DNA of 64,000 bases from Streptomyces sp. SID5910 (GTDB lineage Bacteria; Actinomycetota; Actinomycetes; Streptomycetales; Streptomycetaceae): contig NZ_WWHX01000901.1 in the NCBI RefSeq assembly GCF_009862125.1, forward strand, positions 1 to 64,000. The letters run 5' to 3'. The notes under the pieces were generated by a model that saw only the letters and a program-made list of their open reading frames with translations, was not told where the DNA came from and ran no database searches. The translations under genes were made by a program, and so were the position numbers. Position 1 is the stretch's first letter; each line of letters opens with the position of its first letter. This document shows positions 26,774-34,460 of the stretch, piece by piece.

Positions 26774-27841
26774 ATGGAGCATGCCCCCAAGCCCCGCGTG
26801 TCGGTGATCTGCCCGACGTACAACCGGTCCCGGCCGATCCTGGACACCCTCGCCTCGGTGACCGCCCAGACGGTCACCGACTGGGAGATGCTGGTGGTGT
26901 CCGACGGCAGCACCGACGACACCGACGACTGGGTCCGCCACAGCACCCGCACCGATCCACGGATCAGACTGCTGCGCACCGAACGCCACGGCCACCCCAG
27001 CGGTCCCAGGAACATCGCACTGGCCGAGGCGCGGGGTGAGGTCGTCGCCTATCTCGACCACGACGACCAGTGGCGGGCCGACCACCTGGAGGTCGTGCTG
27101 TCCCTGACGGACCGCGGGGCCGACATCGTCGCCACGGGCTTCGAACTGCGCGACCCCGCGGGAGCGCTCACCGCGGCCTCGCAGCCGTACGAGATGTGCT
27201 GGCACCCGGAGTTCCAGGTGCTCGGGGTGGTCTTCGAACCGTCGCGCGTGGCGCACCGGCGCGGTCTCGCGGAGCGAGCCGGCGGCTGGCGCACCGGGGC
27301 GGGCCTGGAGGACTGGGACCTGTGGCTGCGGATGACCGACGCCGGGGCACGCTTCACCACGGTGGCCGACCGCACGACGGTACTGCTCGACGACACCGGC
27401 ACACGCCGGCACCGGATACCGGCCCGGCACCGGCTGCCCTTGGCAGTCTTCGACGACCCGCGCGCCGCGCGCGCGATGCTGGAACTCCTGCGCTCCGGGC
27501 GCGACGACGCCGCCCACCGGGCCGCGCAGCTCGCGGACAGCGAGGAGTGGCTCGCCCGGCTGGTGGCGGACGAGTACTTCGTCAGGCCCGTGGGCTGGGA
27601 CGGCGACCCGGCGGCGGACATCGCGCGGGCCAGACGGTCCGCGCAGGAACTCTGGCCGGACCTTCTGGTCCTCAGGCAGCACGACCGCTACGCCCTGGCC
27701 CAGCCCCTGCGCTGCGCCACCGCGGAGCACGCGGAGCGCGTCACGTCCTTGGTGCGGCGGACCCAGCCGAGACTGTTCACCCTCCTCGACGCGGTCGCGG
27801 CGGAGTGCGCCGGAACCCTCGCGGGGGCGGGACGGCGATGA
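26774..27841 (+). CDS. Family 2 glycosyltransferase, copy 2
   Basis: A 355-residue GT-A glycosyltransferase, paralogue of the one at 10268-11317: RVSVICPTYNRSRPIL, VVSDGSTDDTD, the metal-binding AYLDHDD and GLEDWDLWLR all recur. The C-terminal part differs, as expected if acceptor or sugar differs. It starts at ATG 26774 (MEHAPKPR), with GAGAGTT as a weak ribosome site, and its stop overlaps the RmlA gene start by four bases. It is therefore cotranscribed with the dTDP-glucose supply genes. Acceptor inferred to be the RiPP. Confidence 0.88.
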   Translation: MEHAPKPRVSVICPTYNRSRPILDTLASVTAQTVTDWEMLVVSDGSTDDTDDWVRHSTRTDPRIRLLRTERHGHPSGPRNIALAEARGEVVAYLDHDDQWRADHLEVVLSLTDRGADIVATGFELRDPAGALTAASQPYEMCWHPEFQVLGVVFEPSRVAHRRGLAERAGGWRTGAGLEDWDLWLRMTDAGARFTTVADRTTVLLDDTGTRRHRIPARHRLPLAVFDDPRAARAMLELLRSGRDDAAHRAAQLADSEEWLARLVADEYFVRPVGWDGDPAADIARARRSAQELWPDLLVLRQHDRYALAQPLRCATAEHAERVTSLVRRTQPRLFTLLDAVAAECAGTLAGAGRR

Positions 27842-28905
27842 AGGCACTCGTTCTGGCCGGCGGCACCGGCACACGGCTGCGCCCCATCACCCACACCGCC
27901 GCCAAGCAGCTCGTCCCCGTCGCCAACAAGCCGGTCCTCTTCTACGGCATCGAGTCGATCGTCGCCGCGGGCATCACCGAGATCGGTGTCGTCGTCGGCG
28001 GCACGGCCGACGAGATACGGGCCGCGCTGGGTGACGGCTCGGCCTTCGGGGCCCGGGTCACGTACCTGCCGCAGGAAGCACCCCTCGGGCTGGCACACGC
28101 CGTGCTCGTCGCCCGGGACTGGCTCGCCGACGACGACTTCGTCATGTACCTCGGCGACAATTTCGTCGTCGGCGGGATCACCGACGTGGTGGAGGAGTTC
28201 CGCAGGGAGCGGCCCGACGCCGGCATCCTGCTCACCAAGGTCGCGGACCCGTCGGTGTTCGGGGTCGCCGAACTCGGCCCGGACGGCTCCGTGGTGCGGC
28301 TGGAGGAGAAGCCCCCGGCGCCCCGGAGCGACCTGGCGCTGGTCGGCGTCTACCTCTTCACCCCCGCCGTGCACGAGGCCGTCGCCGCCTGTGTGCCCTC
28401 GGCGCGCGGCGAGCTGGAGATCACCGACGCCGTCCAGTGGCTGGTCGACTCCGGCCACGAGGTCCGCGCCACGACCATCACCGGTTACTGGAAGGACACC
28501 GGCAACGCCGACGACATGCTGGAGGTCAACCGCATCGTGCTGGAGAGCGTGGAGCCGGGCGTCGAGGGACAGGTGGACGAGGCCAGCGAGATCGTGGGCC
28601 GGGTCAGGATCGGGCCCGGAGCCCGGATCGTGCGGTCCCGCATCGTCGGCCCCACCGTCATCGGCGCCGGCACCGTCGTCACCGACTCCCACATCGGGGC
28701 CTTCACCTCCATCGCCGACGGCTGCCGGATCAGCGGCAGCGAGGTGGAGTTCTCCATCGTGCTGCAGGGATCGCGGATCGAGGACGCCGGCCGGGTCGAG
28801 GGCTCGCTCATCGGCCGCTCCGTCCACGTCTCCGGCGCGGTCCGGGCACCACGCGCACACCGCTTCGTCCTCGGCGACCACAGCCGTATCCGGATCGCTT
28901 TCTGA
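27838..28905 (+). CDS. rmlA: Glucose-1-phosphate thymidylyltransferase, long form
   Basis: A 355-residue nucleotidyltransferase making dTDP-glucose. The N-terminal signature is VLAGGTGTRLRPITHTAAKQLVPVANKP, recognised by GGTGTRLRP and KQLVPVANKP. YLGDNF is the metal/nucleotide site and TGYWKDTGNADDM follows. A C-terminal left-handed beta-helix (hexapeptide-like repeats IGPGARIVRSRIVG) marks the long StrD-type form typical of antibiotic clusters rather than the short rhamnose enzyme. It is coupled by ATGA to glycosyltransferase 2. It feeds RmlB and the sugar operon on the other side of the locus. Confidence 0.93.
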   Translation: MKALVLAGGTGTRLRPITHTAAKQLVPVANKPVLFYGIESIVAAGITEIGVVVGGTADEIRAALGDGSAFGARVTYLPQEAPLGLAHAVLVARDWLADDDFVMYLGDNFVVGGITDVVEEFRRERPDAGILLTKVADPSVFGVAELGPDGSVVRLEEKPPAPRSDLALVGVYLFTPAVHEAVAACVPSARGELEITDAVQWLVDSGHEVRATTITGYWKDTGNADDMLEVNRIVLESVEPGVEGQVDEASEIVGRVRIGPGARIVRSRIVGPTVIGAGTVVTDSHIGAFTSIADGCRISGSEVEFSIVLQGSRIEDAGRVEGSLIGRSVHVSGAVRAPRAHRFVLGDHSRIRIAF

Positions 28906-28952
28906 GCCCGCTTCCCGGGACACCCACGACACGAGAGACCGCGACACCCGCC

Positions 28953-29912
28953 ATGAGAACCCTTGTCACCGGAGGGGCCGGCTTCATCGGCTCCCACTTC
29001 GTACGGACCCTGCTGTCCGACCCCGCGACCGAGGCGGTCACCGTCCTGGACGCGCTGACCTACGCGGGCAACCCGGCCAACCTCGCGCCCGTGGCGGACG
29101 ACCCCCGGCTGCGCTTCGTCCACGGGGACATCCTCGACGCCGAACGCGTGGCCGGCCTGATGGCCGAGCACGACGCGGTGGTACATCTGGCCGCCGAATC
29201 GCACGTCGACCGCTCGATCGCCGACGGCGCCGACTTCGGCTCGACCAACATGCTGGGCACCCAGGTCCTGCTGGAAGCCGCGGTCCGCACCGGCCTCGGC
29301 ACCTTCGTCCACGTCTCCACGGACGAGGTCTACGGCTCCATCCCCGTCGGCTCCTGGACCGAGGACCACCCCCTCGCCCCCAACTCCCCCTACTCCGCGG
29401 CCAAGTCGGGATCGGACCTACTCGCCCTGGCCTATCACCGCACCCACGGCCTGGACGTCCGCGTCACGCGCTGCTCGAACAACTACGGGCCGTACCAGTA
29501 CCCCGAAAAAATCATCCCGCTCTTCATCACCAGCCTGCTCGACGGCCGCCAGGTGCCGCTGTACGGCGACGGCGGACAGATCCGTGACTGGCTGCACGTC
29601 GAGGACCACTGCCACGCTCTCCGGCTCGTCCTGGAGGGCGGCCGCCCGGGCGAGGTCTACAACATCGGCGGCGGTACCGAGCTCACCAACAAGCAGCTCA
29701 CCGAGCGCCTCCTGGACGCCTGCGGCCGGGACTGGGACAGCGTCGTCCACGTCGAGGACCGCAAGGGCCACGACGCCCGCTACTCCGTCGACTGGACCAA
29801 GATCCGCACCGAACTGGGCTACGAGCCCCGGCACCCCTTCGACGAGGGCCTGGCCGCCACGGTGGCCTGGTACCGGGAGAACCCCTCGTGGTGGAAGTCC
29901 TCCCGGAGATGA
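28953..29912 (+). CDS. rmlB: dTDP-glucose 4,6-dehydratase
   Basis: A 319-residue NAD-dependent dehydratase giving dTDP-4-keto-6-deoxyglucose. GGAGFIGSH (7-15) binds NAD, HLAAESHVDRSI is the typical RmlB segment, STDEVYGS carries the catalytic Thr-Asp-Glu, and PYSAAKSGSD holds the Tyr-x3-Lys pair. The last rightward gene of the locus, 47 bases after RmlA. Together the two supply the common intermediate for the EvaA-E-like enzymes. Confidence 0.94.
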   Translation: MRTLVTGGAGFIGSHFVRTLLSDPATEAVTVLDALTYAGNPANLAPVADDPRLRFVHGDILDAERVAGLMAEHDAVVHLAAESHVDRSIADGADFGSTNMLGTQVLLEAAVRTGLGTFVHVSTDEVYGSIPVGSWTEDHPLAPNSPYSAAKSGSDLLALAYHRTHGLDVRVTRCSNNYGPYQYPEKIIPLFITSLLDGRQVPLYGDGGQIRDWLHVEDHCHALRLVLEGGRPGEVYNIGGGTELTNKQLTERLLDACGRDWDSVVHVEDRKGHDARYSVDWTKIRTELGYEPRHPFDEGLAATVAWYRENPSWWKSSRR

Positions 29913-29964
29913 CCTGCCGGATCACCCCCGACGGGCGGGAGCGGGCGCTCCCGGAGGCCGCTGT

Positions 29965-30464
29965 TGACTCCCTCGGTGACGAAGGAGACAGGAGATCGAT
30001 GCCGCACAGGGCCGCGAGTTCTTCGGCCACGGAAGTGAGCGGCCCCCGCAGCTCGTCCAGGCCCGCACGCATGTCGGTGGAGAGTTCCCAGCGCCTTTCG
30101 TGCTCGACGGGGCTGACGTCCGGCGGTCGAGCGGCCTCGTGTTCCCGCAGATCGAAGGCGGCGGCTCGTTCCAGCGGGCTGGGGCGGGCACCGACCGAGA
30201 CGGCGGGCGAGCCTACGGAGGACCGCGTCGTCGCAAGCCGGTCCGGAACCTGAGTCCGGGCTTGCGGCGATCCGTGACGGCGACCAGTGTCTTTGCCGCA
30301 GCCTTGTCCTCGAGGAGCCATCGCAGGACCCGAAGGTACGGCTCGCGATCCAGCGATCCGGGTGCGCAGACGACGCCCGGAGCCTCGAGCGGAGGGGCCG
30401 GTGGGTGGAGCGCGTCGGCAAGTGGCTCGATCGCCTTCAGAGGACGGGCGGAGGCTTCGCGGGC
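29965..30464 (-). pseudogene. Decayed gene remnant(s), family unknown
   Basis: No intact gene fits the 631 bases between rmlB and the deacetylase gene. On the minus strand two protein-like pieces in different frames can be read: PLEAPGVVCAPGSLDREPYL with RVLRWLLEDKAAAKTLVAVTD following (30213-30464, no start codon, stop at 30213), and further down LREHEAARPPDVSPVEHERR followed by WELSTDMRAGLDELRGPL. Both have normal residue composition, unlike shadow frames. They look like parts of one or two genes broken by frameshifts. I cannot name the family. Confidence 0.35.
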
Positions 30465-30543
30465 TCAGCCCGGATCCGCCGGGCTGATTCCGCGCTCGCT
30501 GGTACCTGCTGAGCTTTCCAGGGCTCCGGTCCGGGTGAGCGGA

Positions 30544-31377
30544 TCAGCGCAGTCCGGCGAAGAGATCGTTCTCGGGTACGGCCGCGCCGGTGGAGTCCCG
30601 GACACGGAGGAAGGTCTCCATGCCCATCAGCTCACCGAACCGCTCCTTGCCCATCCGGAGGAAGAAGATGTTCTCGCCCTGGCTGGCGTGCGCGGCCAGC
30701 GCGTCGAACTTCTGGCCGCTGAACGCGGTGGTGTCCACCCAGGTGGTGATCTCGTCGTCGGGGAGACCGATCTCGGCCATCGCGGCGGCCTCGGCGGGAT
30801 CCGGCTCCGGCATGTCCGGATGGAACTCGCGCATGATCTCGCCGAACCGCTGCATCCCCGAGCGGGGCATCGTGGTCCAGTACACCTTCGGTGCCAGATC
30901 GGTCATCTCCAGCGCCGCCATCGTGATGCGGTGGGCCTGGATGTGGTCGGGATGGCCGTAGAAGCCGTTCTCGTCGTAGGTGACGACCACATCAGGTCGG
31001 TAGTGCCGCATGAGTTCCGCGAGCCGGGCCGCGCCTTCCTCCACGGGGGTCTGCCAGAAGGACCCGGGGGCGTCGTTGCTCGGCCAGCCCATCATCCCGG
31101 AGTCGGCATAGTCCAGCATCTCCAGATCGCTGACCTTGAGGACGTCACAGCTCGCCTCAAGTTCTTGCCGGCGCATCGACGCGACAGCCGCCGCATCGTG
31201 CCCGGGATCGCCCGGCTTGACGCCCCCGGGTCCGTCACCGCAACCGCCGTCGGTACACGTCACGAGAACCGTACGGATGCCCTCCGCCGCGTACCGCGCG
31301 AGGACCCCTCCGGTCCCGGTGGCCTCGTCGTCGGGGTGGGCGTGCACCGCCATGAGCGTCAAGGGCCGGTCAGTCAT
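30544..31377 (-). CDS. PIG-L family N-acetylglucosaminyl-type deacetylase
   Basis: A 277-residue zinc hydrolase. The metal site AVHAHPDDEA is at residues 10-19 and the second metal His in GFYGHPDHIQAH near 145-155, as in MshB/Mca/LmbE proteins that deacetylate GlcNAc-type amines or cleave mycothiol conjugates. It starts at ATG 31377 with an excellent AGGAGGA site. It points back toward the RiPP locus. A role in removing a protecting acetyl from the amino sugar is possible, but this gene type is also common elsewhere in Streptomyces genomes. Confidence 0.88.
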   Translation of the reverse strand: MTDRPLTLMAVHAHPDDEATGTGGVLARYAAEGIRTVLVTCTDGGCGDGPGGVKPGDPGHDAAAVASMRRQELEASCDVLKVSDLEMLDYADSGMMGWPSNDAPGSFWQTPVEEGAARLAELMRHYRPDVVVTYDENGFYGHPDHIQAHRITMAALEMTDLAPKVYWTTMPRSGMQRFGEIMREFHPDMPEPDPAEAAAMAEIGLPDDEITTWVDTTAFSGQKFDALAAHASQGENIFFLRMGKERFGELMGMETFLRVRDSTGAAVPENDLFAGLR

Positions 31378-31553
31378 CAAGCAGTCCTCCTGCAGAAAGC
31401 CGTCATGGTCCGGGTGCACGGCGGTCGCACCGCGCTCCCGGGGCCCGGACCCTGCCGGGCCGGACGACCTCACGGTCCCCGAGTCCCACCCGCGCATCAC
31501 CGGTCCCTCGACCGATCCAACGGCGGGGGCCGACCCCCCTGTTCCCGAACGCG

Positions 31554-31799
31554 TCATCTTCGGCGGCCGGCCCGCCGCAGGACGAGCCGGGCTATCAACT
31601 GGCCGCCGATCGAAGTCAGCGTCAGCGTCAGCGCGAACGACAGCGAGTCGTCCCACGACTTGCCCCGCACCCCATGCCAGAACACGGCTGCAAGCCCGGC
31701 CACGGCAAGCGAGTAAGCCCCCAACACCAGCCACCACGTCACCCGACGCCGACGCCACGAAGGCGTTCCCTCATCCCCCGACCGCTGACACCCCGTCAT
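31554..31799 (-). CDS. Small two-helix membrane protein
   Basis: An 81-residue protein with two hydrophobic segments (TWWLVLGAYSLAVAGLAAVF and SFALTLTLTSIGGQLIARLVL in part) and Arg-rich ends (RRRR before the first, LRRAGRRR at the end). Start at ATG 31799; the ribosome site is weak. Family not recognised. The amino acid make-up is that of a real membrane protein rather than a shadow. Confidence 0.6.
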   Translation of the reverse strand: MTGCQRSGDEGTPSWRRRRVTWWLVLGAYSLAVAGLAAVFWHGVRGKSWDDSLSFALTLTLTSIGGQLIARLVLRRAGRRR

Positions 31800-31880
31800 A
31801 CCGATCGCCTACCCCATGAGGGGAAGGACCCACGTATTCCAGATCCGCGTCATCACCGACCCGTCCTGCCCCGAGCACGA

Positions 31881-31916
31881 CAGAGGCCAGGCACTGAATC
31901 CAGTACCTGGCCTCTG
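31881..31916 (-). terminator. Terminator hairpin of tRNA-Pro
   Basis: A 16-bp stem with one mismatch (31881-31896 with 31901-31916) and AATC loop lies 7 bases past the tRNA 3' end on its strand. Confidence 0.7.
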
Positions 31917-31923
31917 ACCTATG

Positions 31924-31997
<74 letters not shown>

Positions 31998-32064
31998 ATT
32001 GTCGCTGCTCGTCGCGGCGACGTCGTTTACTTTAGCCCACCCGCGCCCGGACACGAAATCGGGT

Positions 32065-32814
32065 TTACCAGCGGCGGCGCAGGGGGTCGGGGCGGATGTG
32101 GTCCAGGGCGACGAGGAGGGCGGACAGGGCGTAGACGGCGAGGCCGAGGAGGAGGGCGTTGCCCAGGACGCCCTTGTAGCCGTGCTGGTCGACGTCGAGG
32201 AAGGGGTAGAGGTAGCGGCCCTCGGTGCCGGGGAGGAGCAGCTCGCCGCGGGCCAGGGAGAAGCCCAGGTAGGCCAGGGGGTAGAGGAGCCACGTCACGG
32301 TCTGGCGCAGGTGCAGGCGGCCGGGGCCGGTGAGCAGGAGCCAGTCCAGGGCCGCGGCGGCCGGTGTGACCGTGCACATGAGCTGGACGGCGACGGCGTG
32401 CCACCCCGTGCCGCCGGCGCCGGCCACGGCGAACGGGCTGTCCGCGTTGGCCAGGAGCAGGTGGTGCACCAGGCCGGCGACGGCGGCGTAGAGCAGGGCC
32501 GCGCCGGTCAGGGCGCCGGACAGGGGGCGTCCGGCGGACCAGGCGCGGCGGGCCGAGGCGAGCGTGACCAGGGCCAGCAGGACGCTGCTCTGGACGGTGA
32601 AGTAGCTCAGGGCGCGGAGGGCCGGGCCGCCGAGGGTCAGCTCTAGCGCCGCGCCGGTCAGGGCCAGCAGCGCGGTGAGGACGCGGAAGCCGGCGGTCAG
32701 CGGGCGCCGGACCGGGGTCAGGACCGCGCTCGCCGGGACCGGGGAGGGCAGGAGCCTGGGCGGGCGCGGCACCGCGGGCAGGTCCGGGATTTCCCTGGGT
32801 ATCGGAGCTGTCAT
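32065..32814 (-). CDS. Pr6Pr family membrane protein
   Basis: A 249-residue membrane protein with six to seven helices. Features of the Pr6Pr (FAR-17a/AIG1-like) family are present: FTVQSSVLLALV, a conserved VHHLLLAN segment and YPLAYLGFSLARG, with YPFLDVDQHGYKG near the end. The N-terminal about 35 residues are Pro-rich and probably cytoplasmic. Start ATG 32814 with GAGGT upstream. Biochemical function of bacterial members is unknown. Confidence 0.8.
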   Translation of the reverse strand: MTAPIPREIPDLPAVPRPPRLLPSPVPASAVLTPVRRPLTAGFRVLTALLALTGAALELTLGGPALRALSYFTVQSSVLLALVTLASARRAWSAGRPLSGALTGAALLYAAVAGLVHHLLLANADSPFAVAGAGGTGWHAVAVQLMCTVTPAAAALDWLLLTGPGRLHLRQTVTWLLYPLAYLGFSLARGELLLPGTEGRYLYPFLDVDQHGYKGVLGNALLLGLAVYALSALLVALDHIRPDPLRRRW

Positions 32815-32868
32815 GACCTCACGCTAGGGAGGCCGGACATATCGGACCATATGGGTGGGCCGAGTGGG

Positions 32869-33804
32869 TTACCCCCGCTGCTCGCAGCCCACCAGCGTCA
32901 GCAGCGTCGCCTCCGGCGGGCAGGCGAAGCGGACGGGGGTGTAGCGGTTGGTGCCGCAGCCCGCCGACACGTGGAGGTAGGCCGTACGGCCCTCCGCCGT
33001 GTGCGTGGACAGGCCCTTCACGCGGTCCGTGTCCAGGTCGCAGTTGGTGACCAGCGCGCCGTAGAAGGGGATGCACAGCTGGCCGCCGTGGGTGTGGCCG
33101 GCGAGGAGCAGGGGGTAGCCGTCCGCCGTGAAGGAGTCGAGGACGCGCAGGTAGGGCGCGTGCACCACGCCCATCGAGAAGTCCGCCGCGCCCGACGGGC
33201 CGCCCGCCACCTCCGCGTACCGGTCCCGCTTGATGTGCGGGTCGTCGAGGCCGGTCAGCTCGACCGACACCCCCTCGACCTTCAGCGTGCCGCGCGTGTT
33301 CGTGAGGTTCTGCCAGCCCGCGGTGTCGAAGCCGTCCCGCAGGTCCTCCCACGGGTTGTGGACGGCGCCGACGGCGGGTGCGTTGCCGTTGAGGCCGTGG
33401 CGGCCCTGGACCTTCTCGATCAGGTACCGGGCGGGGTTGCGGAGCTTGGGGCCGTAGTAGTCGTTGGAGCCGAAGACGTACGCGCCCGGGAACTCCATCA
33501 GGGGGCCCAGCGCGTCCAGCACCTCCGGGACGCCCTCCGGGTCGGACAGGTTGTCGCCGGTGTTGATCACGAAGTCGGGGCGCAGTCCGGCCAGCGAGCG
33601 CAGCCAGCGCTGCTTCTTGCGCTGGCCGCCGACCATGTGGATGTCGGAGACCTGGAGCACGCGCAGCGGGCGCATCCCGGAGGGCAGGACGGGAACGGTC
33701 ACCCGTCGCAGGCGGAAGGAGCGGGCCTCGAAGCCCGCCGCGTAGGCCAGACCGGCGGCGCCGACCGCCGTGATTCCCAGGGGTACTCCGTATCGCGCGC
33801 GCAT
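32869..33804 (-). CDS. Metallophosphoesterase, membrane anchored
   Basis: A 311-residue calcineurin-like phosphoesterase. All metal motifs are visible: VSDIHMVG, NTGDN, VFGSNDYY and the GHTHGGQL box. A hydrophobic N-terminus (VPLGITAVGAAGLAYAAGF) serves as signal anchor, so the catalytic domain is likely outside the cytoplasm. It belongs to the YkuE-like group, often next to the class A PBP and YqeY genes in Streptomyces, as here. Substrate unknown, possibly lipid-linked UDP-diacylglucosamine-type compounds. Confidence 0.9.
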   Translation of the reverse strand: MRARYGVPLGITAVGAAGLAYAAGFEARSFRLRRVTVPVLPSGMRPLRVLQVSDIHMVGGQRKKQRWLRSLAGLRPDFVINTGDNLSDPEGVPEVLDALGPLMEFPGAYVFGSNDYYGPKLRNPARYLIEKVQGRHGLNGNAPAVGAVHNPWEDLRDGFDTAGWQNLTNTRGTLKVEGVSVELTGLDDPHIKRDRYAEVAGGPSGAADFSMGVVHAPYLRVLDSFTADGYPLLLAGHTHGGQLCIPFYGALVTNCDLDTDRVKGLSTHTAEGRTAYLHVSAGCGTNRYTPVRFACPPEATLLTLVGCEQRG

Positions 33805-33913
33805 ACGTCCATCGTGTCAGAAGCGGTGGCCGGAGCCGACCGCGCGGGCACCCGTCGCGGGCTCACTTAAATCAGCGGGCGTCCTTCCCGCCACACCTGC
33901 GACAATCGCACCC

Positions 33914-34378
33914 ATGACCACGCTCAAGTCGAAGCTGCACGACGACCTCAACGCCGCGATCAAGGAGCGGGACGAGCTGCGCTCCTCGACGCTCCGGCTG
34001 ACGCTCGCCGCGATCACCAAGGAGGAGGTCGCGGGGAAGGAGAAGCGGGAGCTCTCCGACGACGAGGTGCAGAAGGTGATCACCCGCGAGGCGAAGAAGC
34101 GCCGCGAGGCCGCCGACGCCTTCGCCCAGGGCGGCCGCCCCGAGCAGGCCGAGCGGGAGAAGGCGGAGGGCGAGGTGCTCGCCGCGTACCTGCCCAAGCA
34201 GCTCTCCGACGACGAGCTGAACGCGATCGTCGCCCAGGCCGTCGAGGAGGCCAAGGCGGCCGGCGCCGAGGGGCCGCGGGCCATGGGCGCCGTCATGAAG
34301 ATCGTGAACCCGAAGGTGGCCGGGCAGGCCGAGGGCGGCCGGGTGGCCGCCGCGGTCAAGAGGCTGCTCGCCGGCTGA
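33914..34378 (+). CDS. GatB/YqeY domain protein
   Basis: A 154-residue helical protein matching YqeY: LHDDLNAAIKERDELRSSTLRL, KKRREAADAF and PKQLSDDELNAIV. YqeY resembles the tail domain of the GatB amidotransferase subunit that binds tRNA; a free YqeY has no settled function. Divergent from the phosphoesterase gene (109 bases between starts), ending in a two-way terminator. Confidence 0.92.
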   Translation: MTTLKSKLHDDLNAAIKERDELRSSTLRLTLAAITKEEVAGKEKRELSDDEVQKVITREAKKRREAADAFAQGGRPEQAEREKAEGEVLAAYLPKQLSDDELNAIVAQAVEEAKAAGAEGPRAMGAVMKIVNPKVAGQAEGGRVAAAVKRLLAG

Positions 34379-34391
34379 CCGTACCCGCTCG

Positions 34392-34433
34392 CGCCGACGG
34401 CCCCCTTCCCGGTGCGGAAGGGGGCCGTCGGCG
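34392..34433. terminator. Bidirectional terminator between yqeY and the PBP gene
   Basis: Perfect 18-bp stem (34392-34409 with 34416-34433) and a 6-base loop, located between two convergent genes. Confidence 0.85.
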
Positions 34434-34460
34434 TGCGTGGGGTGCGGGGCCTCAGTCGCG

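Noticed and set aside
30544..31377. Calling the PIG-L gene the mycothiol amidase mca
   Set aside because: Only the metal motifs shared by all PIG-L proteins are visible; the sequence does not show Mca-specific features I can name.
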